DNA of 64,000 nucleotides from Planctomycetaceae bacterium (GTDB taxonomy: Bacteria > Planctomycetota > Planctomycetia > Planctomycetales > Planctomycetaceae), in contig JANQSH010000053.1 in assembly GCA_028284145.1 (NCBI GenBank), positions 22,875-86,874 of the forward strand, given 5' to 3'. A model generated the notes under the pieces. The model did no database searches and was not told the origin of the DNA. It was given only the letters and a program-made list of their open reading frames with translations. The translations under genes and the position numbers were made by a program. Of the stretch, positions 55,285 to 63,364 are shown one piece after another. Positions within the stretch are counted from its first letter, which is position 1. Each line of letters begins with the position of its first letter.

Positions 55285-56700
55285 ATGACGGAAGCAACAG
55301 GTTCATTAGTAGTTGGTGTTCCGCGTGAAACACTGTCGGGCGAGCGCCGCGTGGCAATTGTGCCTGCCGGAGTAACGGCATTGACGCGAGCTGGATTGAG
55401 CGTTGTGATTGAAAGCGGCGCCGGAAATGAAGCCGGGTTTCTCGACGAAAGTTACACAAACATCGGGGCGACAATTGTCGGCAGCCGGGCGGAACTTTTC
55501 CAGCAGACGGATATCATTCTGCAGGTTCGCGCTTGCGGTGCGAATCTGGAACGTGGCAGCGAAGACGAGTCCCGTTTGAAGCCAGGGCAAATTATCATTG
55601 CACACTGTGAACCGCTGGCTGAGGCGGCATCCCTGCAACAGATTGCCGGCAAAAATGTCACCGTGTTCGCTTTGGAAATGCTGCCGCGGATCACACGGGC
55701 ACAGAGTATGGACGTGCTTTCCTCGATGGCGACGATTGCCGGTTACAAGGCGGTTTTGATTGCAGCGAACACCCTGCCCCGAATGTTCCCAATGATGATG
55801 ACTGCCGCCGGGACAATCACTCCGTCGAAAGTTCTGGTGGTTGGTGCCGGTGTTGCGGGACTGCAGGCGATCGCGAGCGCCAAACGTTTGGGAGCGGTCG
55901 TCCATGCGTACGATATTCGGGCGGAAGTGAAAGAACAGGTCGAAAGTCTGGGCGGGAAGTTTGTCGAGTTGGAACTGGAATCGCAGGATTCCTCTTCGAC
56001 CGGAGGCTACGCCAAACAGATGGACGAAGAATTCTACCGCAAACAGCGCGAACTGATGGCCAGGGTTGTCGCCGAGTGCGATGTCGTCATCACGACGGCA
56101 GCCATTCCTGGGAAGACCGCACCGATCCTCGTCACGGCGGAAATGGTCGAAGGCATGCAACCTGGTTCTGTCATTGTTGACTTGGCGGCAGAACGGGGTG
56201 GCAATTGTGAGTTGACCAGGGCTGACGAAACCATCGTCGAACATGGTGTAACGATTGTTGGACCGGTTAATCTCCCAGCGACGATTCCTCTGCACGCCAG
56301 CGAAATGTATTCCAGGAATATCACGACGTTTCTGCTCAATATCATCAAAGAGGGGCAACTCGACATTGATCTTTCGGATGAGATTGTGCACGACACTTTG
56401 ATGACGCGCGATGGCGACGTCGTGAATGCGCGTGTGAGAGAAATCCTGAACCTTCCAACAATTGATCTGCCGATGACTGACGAAACGTCGGATGAATCAT
56501 CGGGTCAGGAATCAATTGGACAGGAACAAAACGAAACAGACCAACCGGTTGTTGAAGACGATGCGATGGAAGATGATCCGGTTGTGAGCGAGGATGAAGG
56601 ATACCCGTTGCGGACGGGCGAAGAAGGCAACGCATCCGATGCCGATTCTGATTCGGAAACCGGGTCAGACAAAAATGAAGCGGGAGAAAAGAACCAATGA
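55285..56700 (+). CDS. pntA: NAD(P) transhydrogenase alpha subunit, NAD-binding part
   Basis: 471 residues. The N-terminal AlaDH/PNT domain begins VVGVPRETLSGERRVAIVPA, and the NAD-binding motif VVGAGVAGLQAIASAKRLGA lies at about 190-210. The normal protein ends near residue 395; here an extra tail of about 75 residues is strongly acidic (Asp, Glu, Ser). Together with PntA2 and PntB it couples hydride transfer between NADH and NADP+ to proton movement across the inner membrane. Its TGA overlaps the next ATG. Confidence 0.94.
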   Translation: MTEATGSLVVGVPRETLSGERRVAIVPAGVTALTRAGLSVVIESGAGNEAGFLDESYTNIGATIVGSRAELFQQTDIILQVRACGANLERGSEDESRLKPGQIIIAHCEPLAEAASLQQIAGKNVTVFALEMLPRITRAQSMDVLSSMATIAGYKAVLIAANTLPRMFPMMMTAAGTITPSKVLVVGAGVAGLQAIASAKRLGAVVHAYDIRAEVKEQVESLGGKFVELELESQDSSSTGGYAKQMDEEFYRKQRELMARVVAECDVVITTAAIPGKTAPILVTAEMVEGMQPGSVIVDLAAERGGNCELTRADETIVEHGVTIVGPVNLPATIPLHASEMYSRNITTFLLNIIKEGQLDIDLSDEIVHDTLMTRDGDVVNARVREILNLPTIDLPMTDETSDESSGQESIGQEQNETDQPVVEDDAMEDDPVVSEDEGYPLRTGEEGNASDADSDSETGSDKNEAGEKNQ

Positions 56701-57050
56701 TTAATTGGAATACCACAATTCTTTTTGCGGCCGACGAAGTGGCCAAAGTCGCGGCCAGTTCCGACGGCAGCCCGCGCGTCATTTTGCTGCTGACTGTATT
56801 CGTGCTGGCGATTTTTATCGGGTTTGAGATCATCACCAAGATTCCACCGACACTGCACACGCCATTGATGTCTGGTTCCAATGCCATTTCTGGAATCACG
56901 CTGGTGGGGGCAATAATCGCAGCAGGAAGCGGTGATTCACATCTTTCAAAGATCCTCGGTTGCATCGCCGTGATTCTCGCCACGATGAATGTCGTCGGCG
57001 GTTTTCTGGTGACACATCGTATGTTGGGAATGTTCAAGCGGAAAGATTGA
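56697..57050 (+). CDS. pntA2: NAD(P) transhydrogenase alpha subunit, membrane part
   Basis: 117 residues with three hydrophobic segments (VILLLTVFVLAIFIGFEII, SNAISGITLVGAIIAAGS, LGCIAVILATMNVVGGFLV). This is the separate membrane domain found when PntA is split into two polypeptides. The start overlaps the pntA stop (ATGA), so translation is coupled. Confidence 0.92.
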   Translation: MINWNTTILFAADEVAKVAASSDGSPRVILLLTVFVLAIFIGFEIITKIPPTLHTPLMSGSNAISGITLVGAIIAAGSGDSHLSKILGCIAVILATMNVVGGFLVTHRMLGMFKRKD

Positions 57051-57111
57051 CGCTTGACGAGTTGTGTTCTGAACGGGTTCTTTTTTTGCCTTTTGTCGGA
57101 TTGCTGTTACC

Positions 57112-58497
57112 GTGAATGCTGCTACGCAGGATTTGATTTACCTTGTCGCCGCTGTGCTGTTCATTGTCGGGCTGAAGGGGCTGACTCATCCTCGAACCGC
57201 TGTCCGCGGGAATCTGTTCGGTGCCCTGGGGATGTTACTGGCCGCAGTGACGACATTGTTTGTTGCCGGGCTGAGTTTCGTTTACATCATTGTTGGTGTG
57301 GTGATTGGTGCGATGATCGGTGTCGTGCTGGCGGTGAAGATTCAAATGACCGCGATGCCCCAGCTCGTTGCCCTGTTTAACGGGTTTGGCGGCGGTGCTT
57401 CAGTCCTCGTGGCCGGTGCGTATCTTTACCTGCGGCTCAGTCGCGGAGAAACTTTGACACACGCCGACTCCATTGCCACGGCTGCCTCCGGTTTAATTGG
57501 TGCGGTGACGTTGTCCGGTTCTCTGGTGGCGTTCGGCAAATTGCAGGAATTGAATTTCGTTCGCGACATTCGCTTCCCTGGCCAGCAGGTCGCCAACTTG
57601 CTGTTGACGCTGATTTGTCTGGCGTTGGGGGGCTTGCTGGTGTTCTATCCAGATCACGCGAATCTGATCTACTGGATCATGGCTTTTCTGGGACTTGCCC
57701 TGGGCATTCTGCTTGTGATCTCGATCGGCGGAGCCGACATGCCCGTTGTGATCGCTCTGTTGAACTCGTATTCCGGGTTGGCAGCGGCGGCCACCGGGTT
57801 TGTCCTGTCGAATAACGTGCTGATTGTTTCCGGCTCATTGGTCGGGGCAAGCGGACTGATTCTGACCCGCATCATGTGCGTGGCCATGAATCGCTCACTC
57901 GGCGCTGTGTTGTTCGGCACGCTTGCGCCGTCCGGTTCGAGTGCCTCAGCGGATGAAGTTTACACAAACGTCAAATCGACCTCGGCCGACGAAGCTGCGA
58001 TGTTGCTGGAAGTCTCCAGTCGCGTGGTCATCATCCCCGGTTATGGTATGGCCGTGGCGCAGGCCCAGCATGCCGTTCGTGATCTGACCAACCTGCTGAC
58101 GAAACGTGGGATTGAAGTGGAATTTGGCATTCATCCTGTTGCGGGACGAATGCCGGGACACATGAACGTCCTGCTGGCCGAAGCTGACATTCCCTACGAA
58201 CGCCTGAAGGAAATGGATCAGATCAACACGACATTGGAGACCGCCGATGTTGCGATTGTGCTTGGTGCCAACGACGTTGTGAACCCGGTTGCCCGGACCG
58301 ATCCCAACAGTCCGATTGCCGGTATGCCGATTATCGATGTCGACAAGGCTCGCACGGTCATCGTCATCAAACGGAGCCTCAGCCCCGGTTTTGCGAAAAT
58401 TCCGAATCCACTGTTTGCAGCTGATAACGCCTTAATGCTTTTCGGTGATGGTCGTCAGGCCATTGTTGACATCACTAAGGCTCTGCAGGAGGGATGA
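57112..58497 (+). CDS. pntB: NAD(P) transhydrogenase beta subunit
   Basis: 461 residues from GTG 57112. About eight membrane segments occupy the first 260 residues, followed by the NADP-binding domain with VVIIPGYGMAVAQAQHAV, FGIHPVAGRMPGHMNVLLAEA and VAIVLGANDVVNPVARTD. It completes the proton-translocating transhydrogenase. The stop overlaps the coaX start by ATGA. Confidence 0.95.
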   Translation: MNAATQDLIYLVAAVLFIVGLKGLTHPRTAVRGNLFGALGMLLAAVTTLFVAGLSFVYIIVGVVIGAMIGVVLAVKIQMTAMPQLVALFNGFGGGASVLVAGAYLYLRLSRGETLTHADSIATAASGLIGAVTLSGSLVAFGKLQELNFVRDIRFPGQQVANLLLTLICLALGGLLVFYPDHANLIYWIMAFLGLALGILLVISIGGADMPVVIALLNSYSGLAAAATGFVLSNNVLIVSGSLVGASGLILTRIMCVAMNRSLGAVLFGTLAPSGSSASADEVYTNVKSTSADEAAMLLEVSSRVVIIPGYGMAVAQAQHAVRDLTNLLTKRGIEVEFGIHPVAGRMPGHMNVLLAEADIPYERLKEMDQINTTLETADVAIVLGANDVVNPVARTDPNSPIAGMPIIDVDKARTVIVIKRSLSPGFAKIPNPLFAADNALMLFGDGRQAIVDITKALQEG

Positions 58498-59411
58498 CAC
58501 CCGCAATGGCGGAATTCGCCTCGCATCATGTGCTTGCCATTGACGTTGGAAACAGCCGAATCAAATACGGATTGTTCACTGTCTCTGAGATGGAGCAGAA
58601 TGGCCAGACAACGCGACAACTGCCTCGTATGTTGCATCATGGTCAATGTGATATCAATGATCCGTTTCCCTGGGAACAATTAATCGATTGGAGCCGGTTG
58701 GCCCAGGATGGTGTTGTCATTTCCGGGTCGAATCCCAAAGCGATTCGACCGTTGCTCGACACCTGGCCGAAACAGGCGGTTCCTGAGCCAGAGATCATCA
58801 CTGAGAAGTCGTCATTGCCAATCACGGTCGATGTCGATTTCCCCGAGCAGGTGGGGATTGACCGTTTGCTGAACGCTGTGGCGGTGAACGCCATTCGACC
58901 TGAAGATCATCCGGTGTTGATTGTCGATTCCGGCACGGCGACGACGATCGATGCCGTCTGTTCCGAGGGACGGTTTGTCGGTGGGGCTATTATGCCCGGG
59001 TTTGATCTCACCGCAAAGGCATTGCATGAGTACACAGCTCTGCTGCCACGTATTTCGATGGATCAACTCGACGATTTTATTCACGTGCCGGTCGGTCGAA
59101 ACACGATCGATGCTGTCTGCAGCGGCCTGTATTTCGGGCACTTGGGAGCGATTCGCGAGTTGTGTGATCAGATGACCCGGCAGTTATTTCGGCTCACTTT
59201 GCCGGGTGATGTCCATTCACCGGTGGCCGGTTCGACACCCTCTTCCGGCGCACACCCCGTATATTATCTGACGGGAGGCGGCGCAGCAGTGATTCATCAG
59301 GACCTGAACGAGTATGACTGGGAACCACATCTCGCGTTGCAGGGACTGGTGCTCACTTACCTCAATGTCATTGTGGGGCCGGACATGAAACCGGAATCTT
59401 CGACCCGATGA
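58494..59411 (+). CDS. coaX: type III pantothenate kinase
   Basis: 305 residues; an ATG at 58506 is a possible alternative start. The ASKHA-fold ATP motif is AIDVGNSRIKYGLF, DSGTATTIDAV is the second phosphate motif, and GGAIMPGFDLTAKALHEYTA follows, as in CoaX. It starts CoA synthesis; CoaE at 30192 ends it. The gene is translationally coupled to pntB upstream and to the MnmE-like gene downstream. Confidence 0.92.
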   Translation: MTPAMAEFASHHVLAIDVGNSRIKYGLFTVSEMEQNGQTTRQLPRMLHHGQCDINDPFPWEQLIDWSRLAQDGVVISGSNPKAIRPLLDTWPKQAVPEPEIITEKSSLPITVDVDFPEQVGIDRLLNAVAVNAIRPEDHPVLIVDSGTATTIDAVCSEGRFVGGAIMPGFDLTAKALHEYTALLPRISMDQLDDFIHVPVGRNTIDAVCSGLYFGHLGAIRELCDQMTRQLFRLTLPGDVHSPVAGSTPSSGAHPVYYLTGGGAAVIHQDLNEYDWEPHLALQGLVLTYLNVIVGPDMKPESSTR

Positions 59412-60592
59412 CGATTGCTTCCGATCGACAGGTAATGAACACCGCTGCGGTGTTAACACCACAGGGGCGTGGTGCTGTGGCGACCATTCGTGTCTCTGCC
59501 GGGAATGAACTTTGTCGCACCGCAGTGCAACACTTGTTTGTCGCCGCCAACCATCGTGATTGGGATGACCAGCCGAATGATCGACCATTGTACGGTTGGT
59601 GGGGAAAAGCCCCTCAAGAAGATGTCGTGCTTTCGCGTTTCGGCGAAAATGAATTTGAGATTCACTGTCATGGTGGTTCAGCGGCGATACAACGCATCCT
59701 CACCGACCTCAACGAAAAAGAGATTGCAACCGTTCATTGGGCGCAGCAACTTACCACCGAGCAGAGCTTGTTTGAGACGGAGTGCCTTACAGCACTTTGC
59801 CAGGCGACGACGTTGCGAACGTCGGAAGTTCTCTTGCGGCAGCAAAGTGGGTTGTTGAAGTCTCATCTGGAAGGACTACATGAATTGGCCACCGATGCCG
59901 CACAATGGGTTGCTGTCAATCAGGCGATTATCCATGACGCGTTGACGCGATTACGGAACTGGTCTGATTTTGGATTGCATCTCTCGCAACCGTGGAAGGT
60001 GGCGATCATCGGTCGCCCCAATGTCGGCAAGTCGAGCCTGATCAATCGATTGCTCGGATACGATCGCAGTATTGTCTTCGATCAACCGGGGACAACACGT
60101 GATGTCGTTACGGGTGAAACGGCACTGGATGGCTGGCCCGTACGATTCGTCGATACTGCCGGACTGCGGGATGCAACCGAATCCCTGGAGCAAGCCGGCA
60201 TCGCACGAGCGCGGGAGGCTATTCAACAGGTTGATTGTCGGTTGCTGGTTCTTGATCTCAGCGAACTGCTTCAAATCGAAGATGTGGAATTGCTTCAAAC
60301 GTGGCCCGATGCAATCGTGGTCGCGAACAAATCGGACCTGAAACCGGCCTGGAATGTGTCGGAGGTCGATCGGTGTGAATTGTCGATCTCAACGCAGACA
60401 AGTGAAAACGTTGACGAGCTAATGAGGGAAATCGTCCATCGCCTGGTTCCCGATGTCCCTTCTGATGAAACGCCTGTGGCCGTCAGCCAGCGACAATGTG
60501 ATCTTGTCGAGAAGGCGCAAGTCGCTGTTGAGGCGGGAGATCGCGAGAGATTGTACAAACTGCTTGCAGAGATCCTGACAGGCGTGGAATAA
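59408..60592 (+). CDS. MnmE-like GTPase lacking the catalytic C-terminus
   Basis: 394 residues, about 60 shorter than MnmE. An N-terminal TrmE-like region (VLTPQGRGAVATIRVSAG, then FEIHCHGGSAAI) is followed by helices and a G domain from about 198: GRPNVGKSSLINRLLG (from 202), DTAGLRD and VVANKSDL. The C-terminal signature C-I/L-G-K, with the cysteine needed for tRNA wobble-uridine modification, is missing; the protein ends LYKLLAEILTGVE. No MnmG gene is in the window. It may be a paralogue with a different role or a form with altered chemistry. The start overlaps the coaX stop. Confidence 0.85.
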   Translation: MTIASDRQVMNTAAVLTPQGRGAVATIRVSAGNELCRTAVQHLFVAANHRDWDDQPNDRPLYGWWGKAPQEDVVLSRFGENEFEIHCHGGSAAIQRILTDLNEKEIATVHWAQQLTTEQSLFETECLTALCQATTLRTSEVLLRQQSGLLKSHLEGLHELATDAAQWVAVNQAIIHDALTRLRNWSDFGLHLSQPWKVAIIGRPNVGKSSLINRLLGYDRSIVFDQPGTTRDVVTGETALDGWPVRFVDTAGLRDATESLEQAGIARAREAIQQVDCRLLVLDLSELLQIEDVELLQTWPDAIVVANKSDLKPAWNVSEVDRCELSISTQTSENVDELMREIVHRLVPDVPSDETPVAVSQRQCDLVEKAQVAVEAGDRERLYKLLAEILTGVE

Positions 60593-60651
60593 TGGGCGTT
60601 CGCAAAGAATTGTTCACATCTTGATTTCTGCTGATCGACTTGAGGTTTGAC

Positions 60652-61899
60652 ATGGCGCGCACGCTTTTCGCGATTCCCCTGTTTGCTCTACTTCTGCTTC
60701 TCTTTTCCGAGTCTGGTTCTGCATCAGAAAACTGGCCTCGGTTTCGTGGTCCGTACGGAAACGGTCACTCCAATGCGACCACGGTGCCATTGAAATGGAG
60801 CGAGACGGAGAACATCGTCTGGAAGACAAAAACTCATGGCAAGGCGTGGTCATCGCCTGTGATCTGGGACGATGAAGTCTGGCTCAGCACGGCGACTGAA
60901 GATGGCAAAAAGATGGCGTTACTATGCGTTGACAGGCAATCGGGTAAAATCAAACACGACATCATCGTATTTCATAACGATGACCCTGATTTCTGCCACG
61001 ATTTCAACAGCTATGCCTCCTGCACCCCGGTGATGGAAGAGGGGGTCATCTATCCTCATTTCGGCAAGTACGGTACAGCCTGCATCGACACGGCTACGGG
61101 AGAAAAGATATGGGAGCGGCGCGACTTTGACTGCGATCATCATCGTGGACCTGGTTCGTCACCCATCATCTACAAAAATCTGTTGATTGTTGCGTATGAT
61201 GGCGTTGATGTGCAATACATTGCCGCCATCGACAAACGAAACGGAAAGACCGTCTGGAAAACTGACCGTGGCATTCTCAAACATGTCAGCAATCCCGACA
61301 TGCGTAAGGGATATGGCACACCATCCATTGTTGACGTAAATGGCCAGCCACAACTGGTCACTTCGGGCGGGTACGCAACGCTTGGGTTAAATCCGGATGA
61401 TGGAACGGTCATCTGGCGGGTCGTGCATGGCGGAATGAACAGTTCAGCGACTCCTCTGTTCACCGACGACACAACAATCGTTTCCGCTGGCACGGGGGGA
61501 TTGCGTGCAGTCCGACTCGGACGTGAGGGGAATCTGGAGGGGGATGATATTCGCTGGAGCTTGAAGAAAGGTGCCTCACTCCGTTCATCTCCCCTGTTGC
61601 TGGATGGGCATCTCTACATGGCGACTGACAAGGGGGCCGCCACATGTGTCGACGCCAAAACCGGTGAAGTCATCTGGCAGGGACGATTGGGCAGCAATTT
61701 TTCCGCCTCTCCCATTTTTGCAGTGGGACGGATTTATTTCTGCGATCAGGATGGCATAACAACCGTGATCGCACCGGGCAAGGAATTCAAAATTCTCGCG
61801 AGAAACCGGCTTGATGATGGATGCATGGCTTCTCCCGCCGTTTCGGGAAAATCGCTATTTGTTCGCACCATATCGCATCTTTACCGAATCGAGCACTGA
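60652..61899 (+). CDS. secreted PQQ-like beta-propeller protein
   Basis: 415 residues from ATG 60652, chosen because TTGAGG precedes it at proper spacing. A signal peptide (RTLFAIPLFALLLLLFSESG) leads to SENWPRFRGPYGNGHS, the usual start of the outer-membrane-protein-assembly/PQQ-like propellers in planctomycetes. Blades contain VWKTKTHGKAWSSPVIWDDE and IWQGRLGSNFSASPIFAVG. Tyr/Trp/Gly-rich strands recur about every 45 residues. The role is probably extracytoplasmic binding; no dehydrogenase residues were identified. Confidence 0.85.
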   Translation: MARTLFAIPLFALLLLLFSESGSASENWPRFRGPYGNGHSNATTVPLKWSETENIVWKTKTHGKAWSSPVIWDDEVWLSTATEDGKKMALLCVDRQSGKIKHDIIVFHNDDPDFCHDFNSYASCTPVMEEGVIYPHFGKYGTACIDTATGEKIWERRDFDCDHHRGPGSSPIIYKNLLIVAYDGVDVQYIAAIDKRNGKTVWKTDRGILKHVSNPDMRKGYGTPSIVDVNGQPQLVTSGGYATLGLNPDDGTVIWRVVHGGMNSSATPLFTDDTTIVSAGTGGLRAVRLGREGNLEGDDIRWSLKKGASLRSSPLLLDGHLYMATDKGAATCVDAKTGEVIWQGRLGSNFSASPIFAVGRIYFCDQDGITTVIAPGKEFKILARNRLDDGCMASPAVSGKSLFVRTISHLYRIEH

Positions 61900-62074
61900 C
61901 GGTCGCAGGAGATTGGCTTACCAGTTTTCGAGATGTTTCGCGGGGGCGATAGTGGGACAGTTGCTTGCGCTGTCGTGGAGACACTGGAAATGTGTTCGCG
62001 TTGCTTGATGCAGGAACCCTCGGCACAATAAGGATACAAATCCACATCCCTTGTCTGAATACTCATCCATTTAC

Positions 62075-63232
62075 ATGATCGAATCGCTCAAAGAATTGGA
62101 ATCGCAATTGCGGCAAAGTCGGCTCCTCGATGCCGAAACGGTTGACAACTGCCTGACGCGATATTCCAAGGCATCAAATGCGCTGGAGTTGGCACACGAT
62201 CTTGTACGTGACGAGTTTGTGACGCGATGGCAGGCGAAGCAATTGTTGCACGGGAATTCCGATTTTCATATCGATGATTTCCTTTTGTTGGATCAGCTGG
62301 GCAAAGGGGGGATGGCGACTGTCTACAAGGTGCGGCATCAACCCACCGGCGAGATTCAGGCATTGAAGGTGCTGGCGTCTGATCGACATGGAGAACGGCT
62401 TTCAATGAGCCTGTTTCTTCGCGAACTGATTATGAACTCGAGCCTGCGTCATCCGAACATTGTCAGAGTGTACGATGCCGTCTGCGACACGAACATGCGG
62501 TATTACTCAATGGAGTTTGTCGAGGGGCGGGACTTGCGGTATTGGATTGACGGCATGTCTCCGTTGCCGATTGACTGGGCCTGCGAAATCGGACGGCAGA
62601 TTGCGTTGGGACTGCAATATGCCCACACACAAGGATTCGTACATCAGGACATCAAGCCTGAAAACATCCTGATTACTTTTGTTGACGCCCGTCCTGTTGT
62701 GAAAATCCTCGATATGGGCATCTCGACTTTGCTGAATGAAGTCGACCCGCCCGCTAACGAGCAGCACACTCAATCGTTGCTCGGGACACCGGCCTACATT
62801 GCACCGGAACAACTCAACGGCATTCGGCAGGGAGAACTCCGTTCCGACATTTACAGTCTCGGTTGTACTTTATTTGAGATGATTTGCGGCGAACAACTCT
62901 GGATCGGCGAGAATAAGGTTGAAATTCTGCGGCAGAAGACCAATCGAGACGCAGTTCGGCTGTCTGATTTACGGGATGATATTCCGCCGGAGTTGGACAA
63001 CTTTGTCGCTCAGATGCTCTCACGCAAACCGCAATTGAGACCAGCGACCGCGATGCAGGTGGCGGTGCGACTTCAAAAGTTTTCGCCGGGTGAACTCTCC
63101 GATCCTGGATTCCCATCGGAGGTGCAGCCAAACCTGTTGGGGGAAGCCCGATCGCCAGGCCATCTTCTCTTAATGGAGGGGACCGATCCGATCGATTCCG
63201 TTCGAACGACGCGGTTGACGACGAGTCATTGA
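62075..63232 (+). CDS. serine/threonine protein kinase, atypical
   Basis: 385 residues from ATG 62075. An N-terminal helical region (LTRYSKASNALELAHDLV, then FVTRWQAKQLLHG) of planctomycete kinase type precedes the kinase domain. The glycine loop is GKGGMATV (76-83), the ATP lysine is K98, the catalytic loop is HQDIKPEN (H190-Q191-D192, Arg replaced by Gln) and the metal motif is DMG (213-215) rather than DFG. APE is present (IAPEQL). There is no membrane segment, so it is likely cytoplasmic. Loss of the HRD arginine suggests it does not need activation-loop phosphorylation. Confidence 0.9.
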   Translation: MIESLKELESQLRQSRLLDAETVDNCLTRYSKASNALELAHDLVRDEFVTRWQAKQLLHGNSDFHIDDFLLLDQLGKGGMATVYKVRHQPTGEIQALKVLASDRHGERLSMSLFLRELIMNSSLRHPNIVRVYDAVCDTNMRYYSMEFVEGRDLRYWIDGMSPLPIDWACEIGRQIALGLQYAHTQGFVHQDIKPENILITFVDARPVVKILDMGISTLLNEVDPPANEQHTQSLLGTPAYIAPEQLNGIRQGELRSDIYSLGCTLFEMICGEQLWIGENKVEILRQKTNRDAVRLSDLRDDIPPELDNFVAQMLSRKPQLRPATAMQVAVRLQKFSPGELSDPGFPSEVQPNLLGEARSPGHLLLMEGTDPIDSVRTTRLTTSH

Positions 63233-63242
63233 ATTATTCAAG

Positions 63243-63344
63243 TAGAGCAGCTTGCTTTTTGGTGTGACGTCTCTGTCTCGTGAGAGCTTTTGTTTGCAGG
63301 CCGAAAAATGTCCATCGCGCCACGAAGGAGTGTAATACGCTCTA
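63243..63344 (+). repeat. dispersed TA-bounded repeat, copy N
   Basis: 102 bp bounded by TA on both sides, from TAGAGCAGCTTGCTTTTTGG to GGAGTGTAATACGCTCTA. It lies 10 bp after the kinase stop and 20 bp before the convergent VIT/VWA gene end. Confidence 0.86.
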
Positions 63345-63364
63345 TTCAACCTGATGTCGATTGG

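Noticed and set aside
59408..60592. MnmE-like gene as a pseudogene
   Set aside because: The frame is intact, the GTPase motifs are perfect and it is translationally coupled to coaX; only the C-terminal motif is missing.
1964..63344. CRISPR array explanation for the repeats
   Set aside because: Copies are kilobases apart, about 102 bp long and diverged, with no spacer pattern or cas genes.
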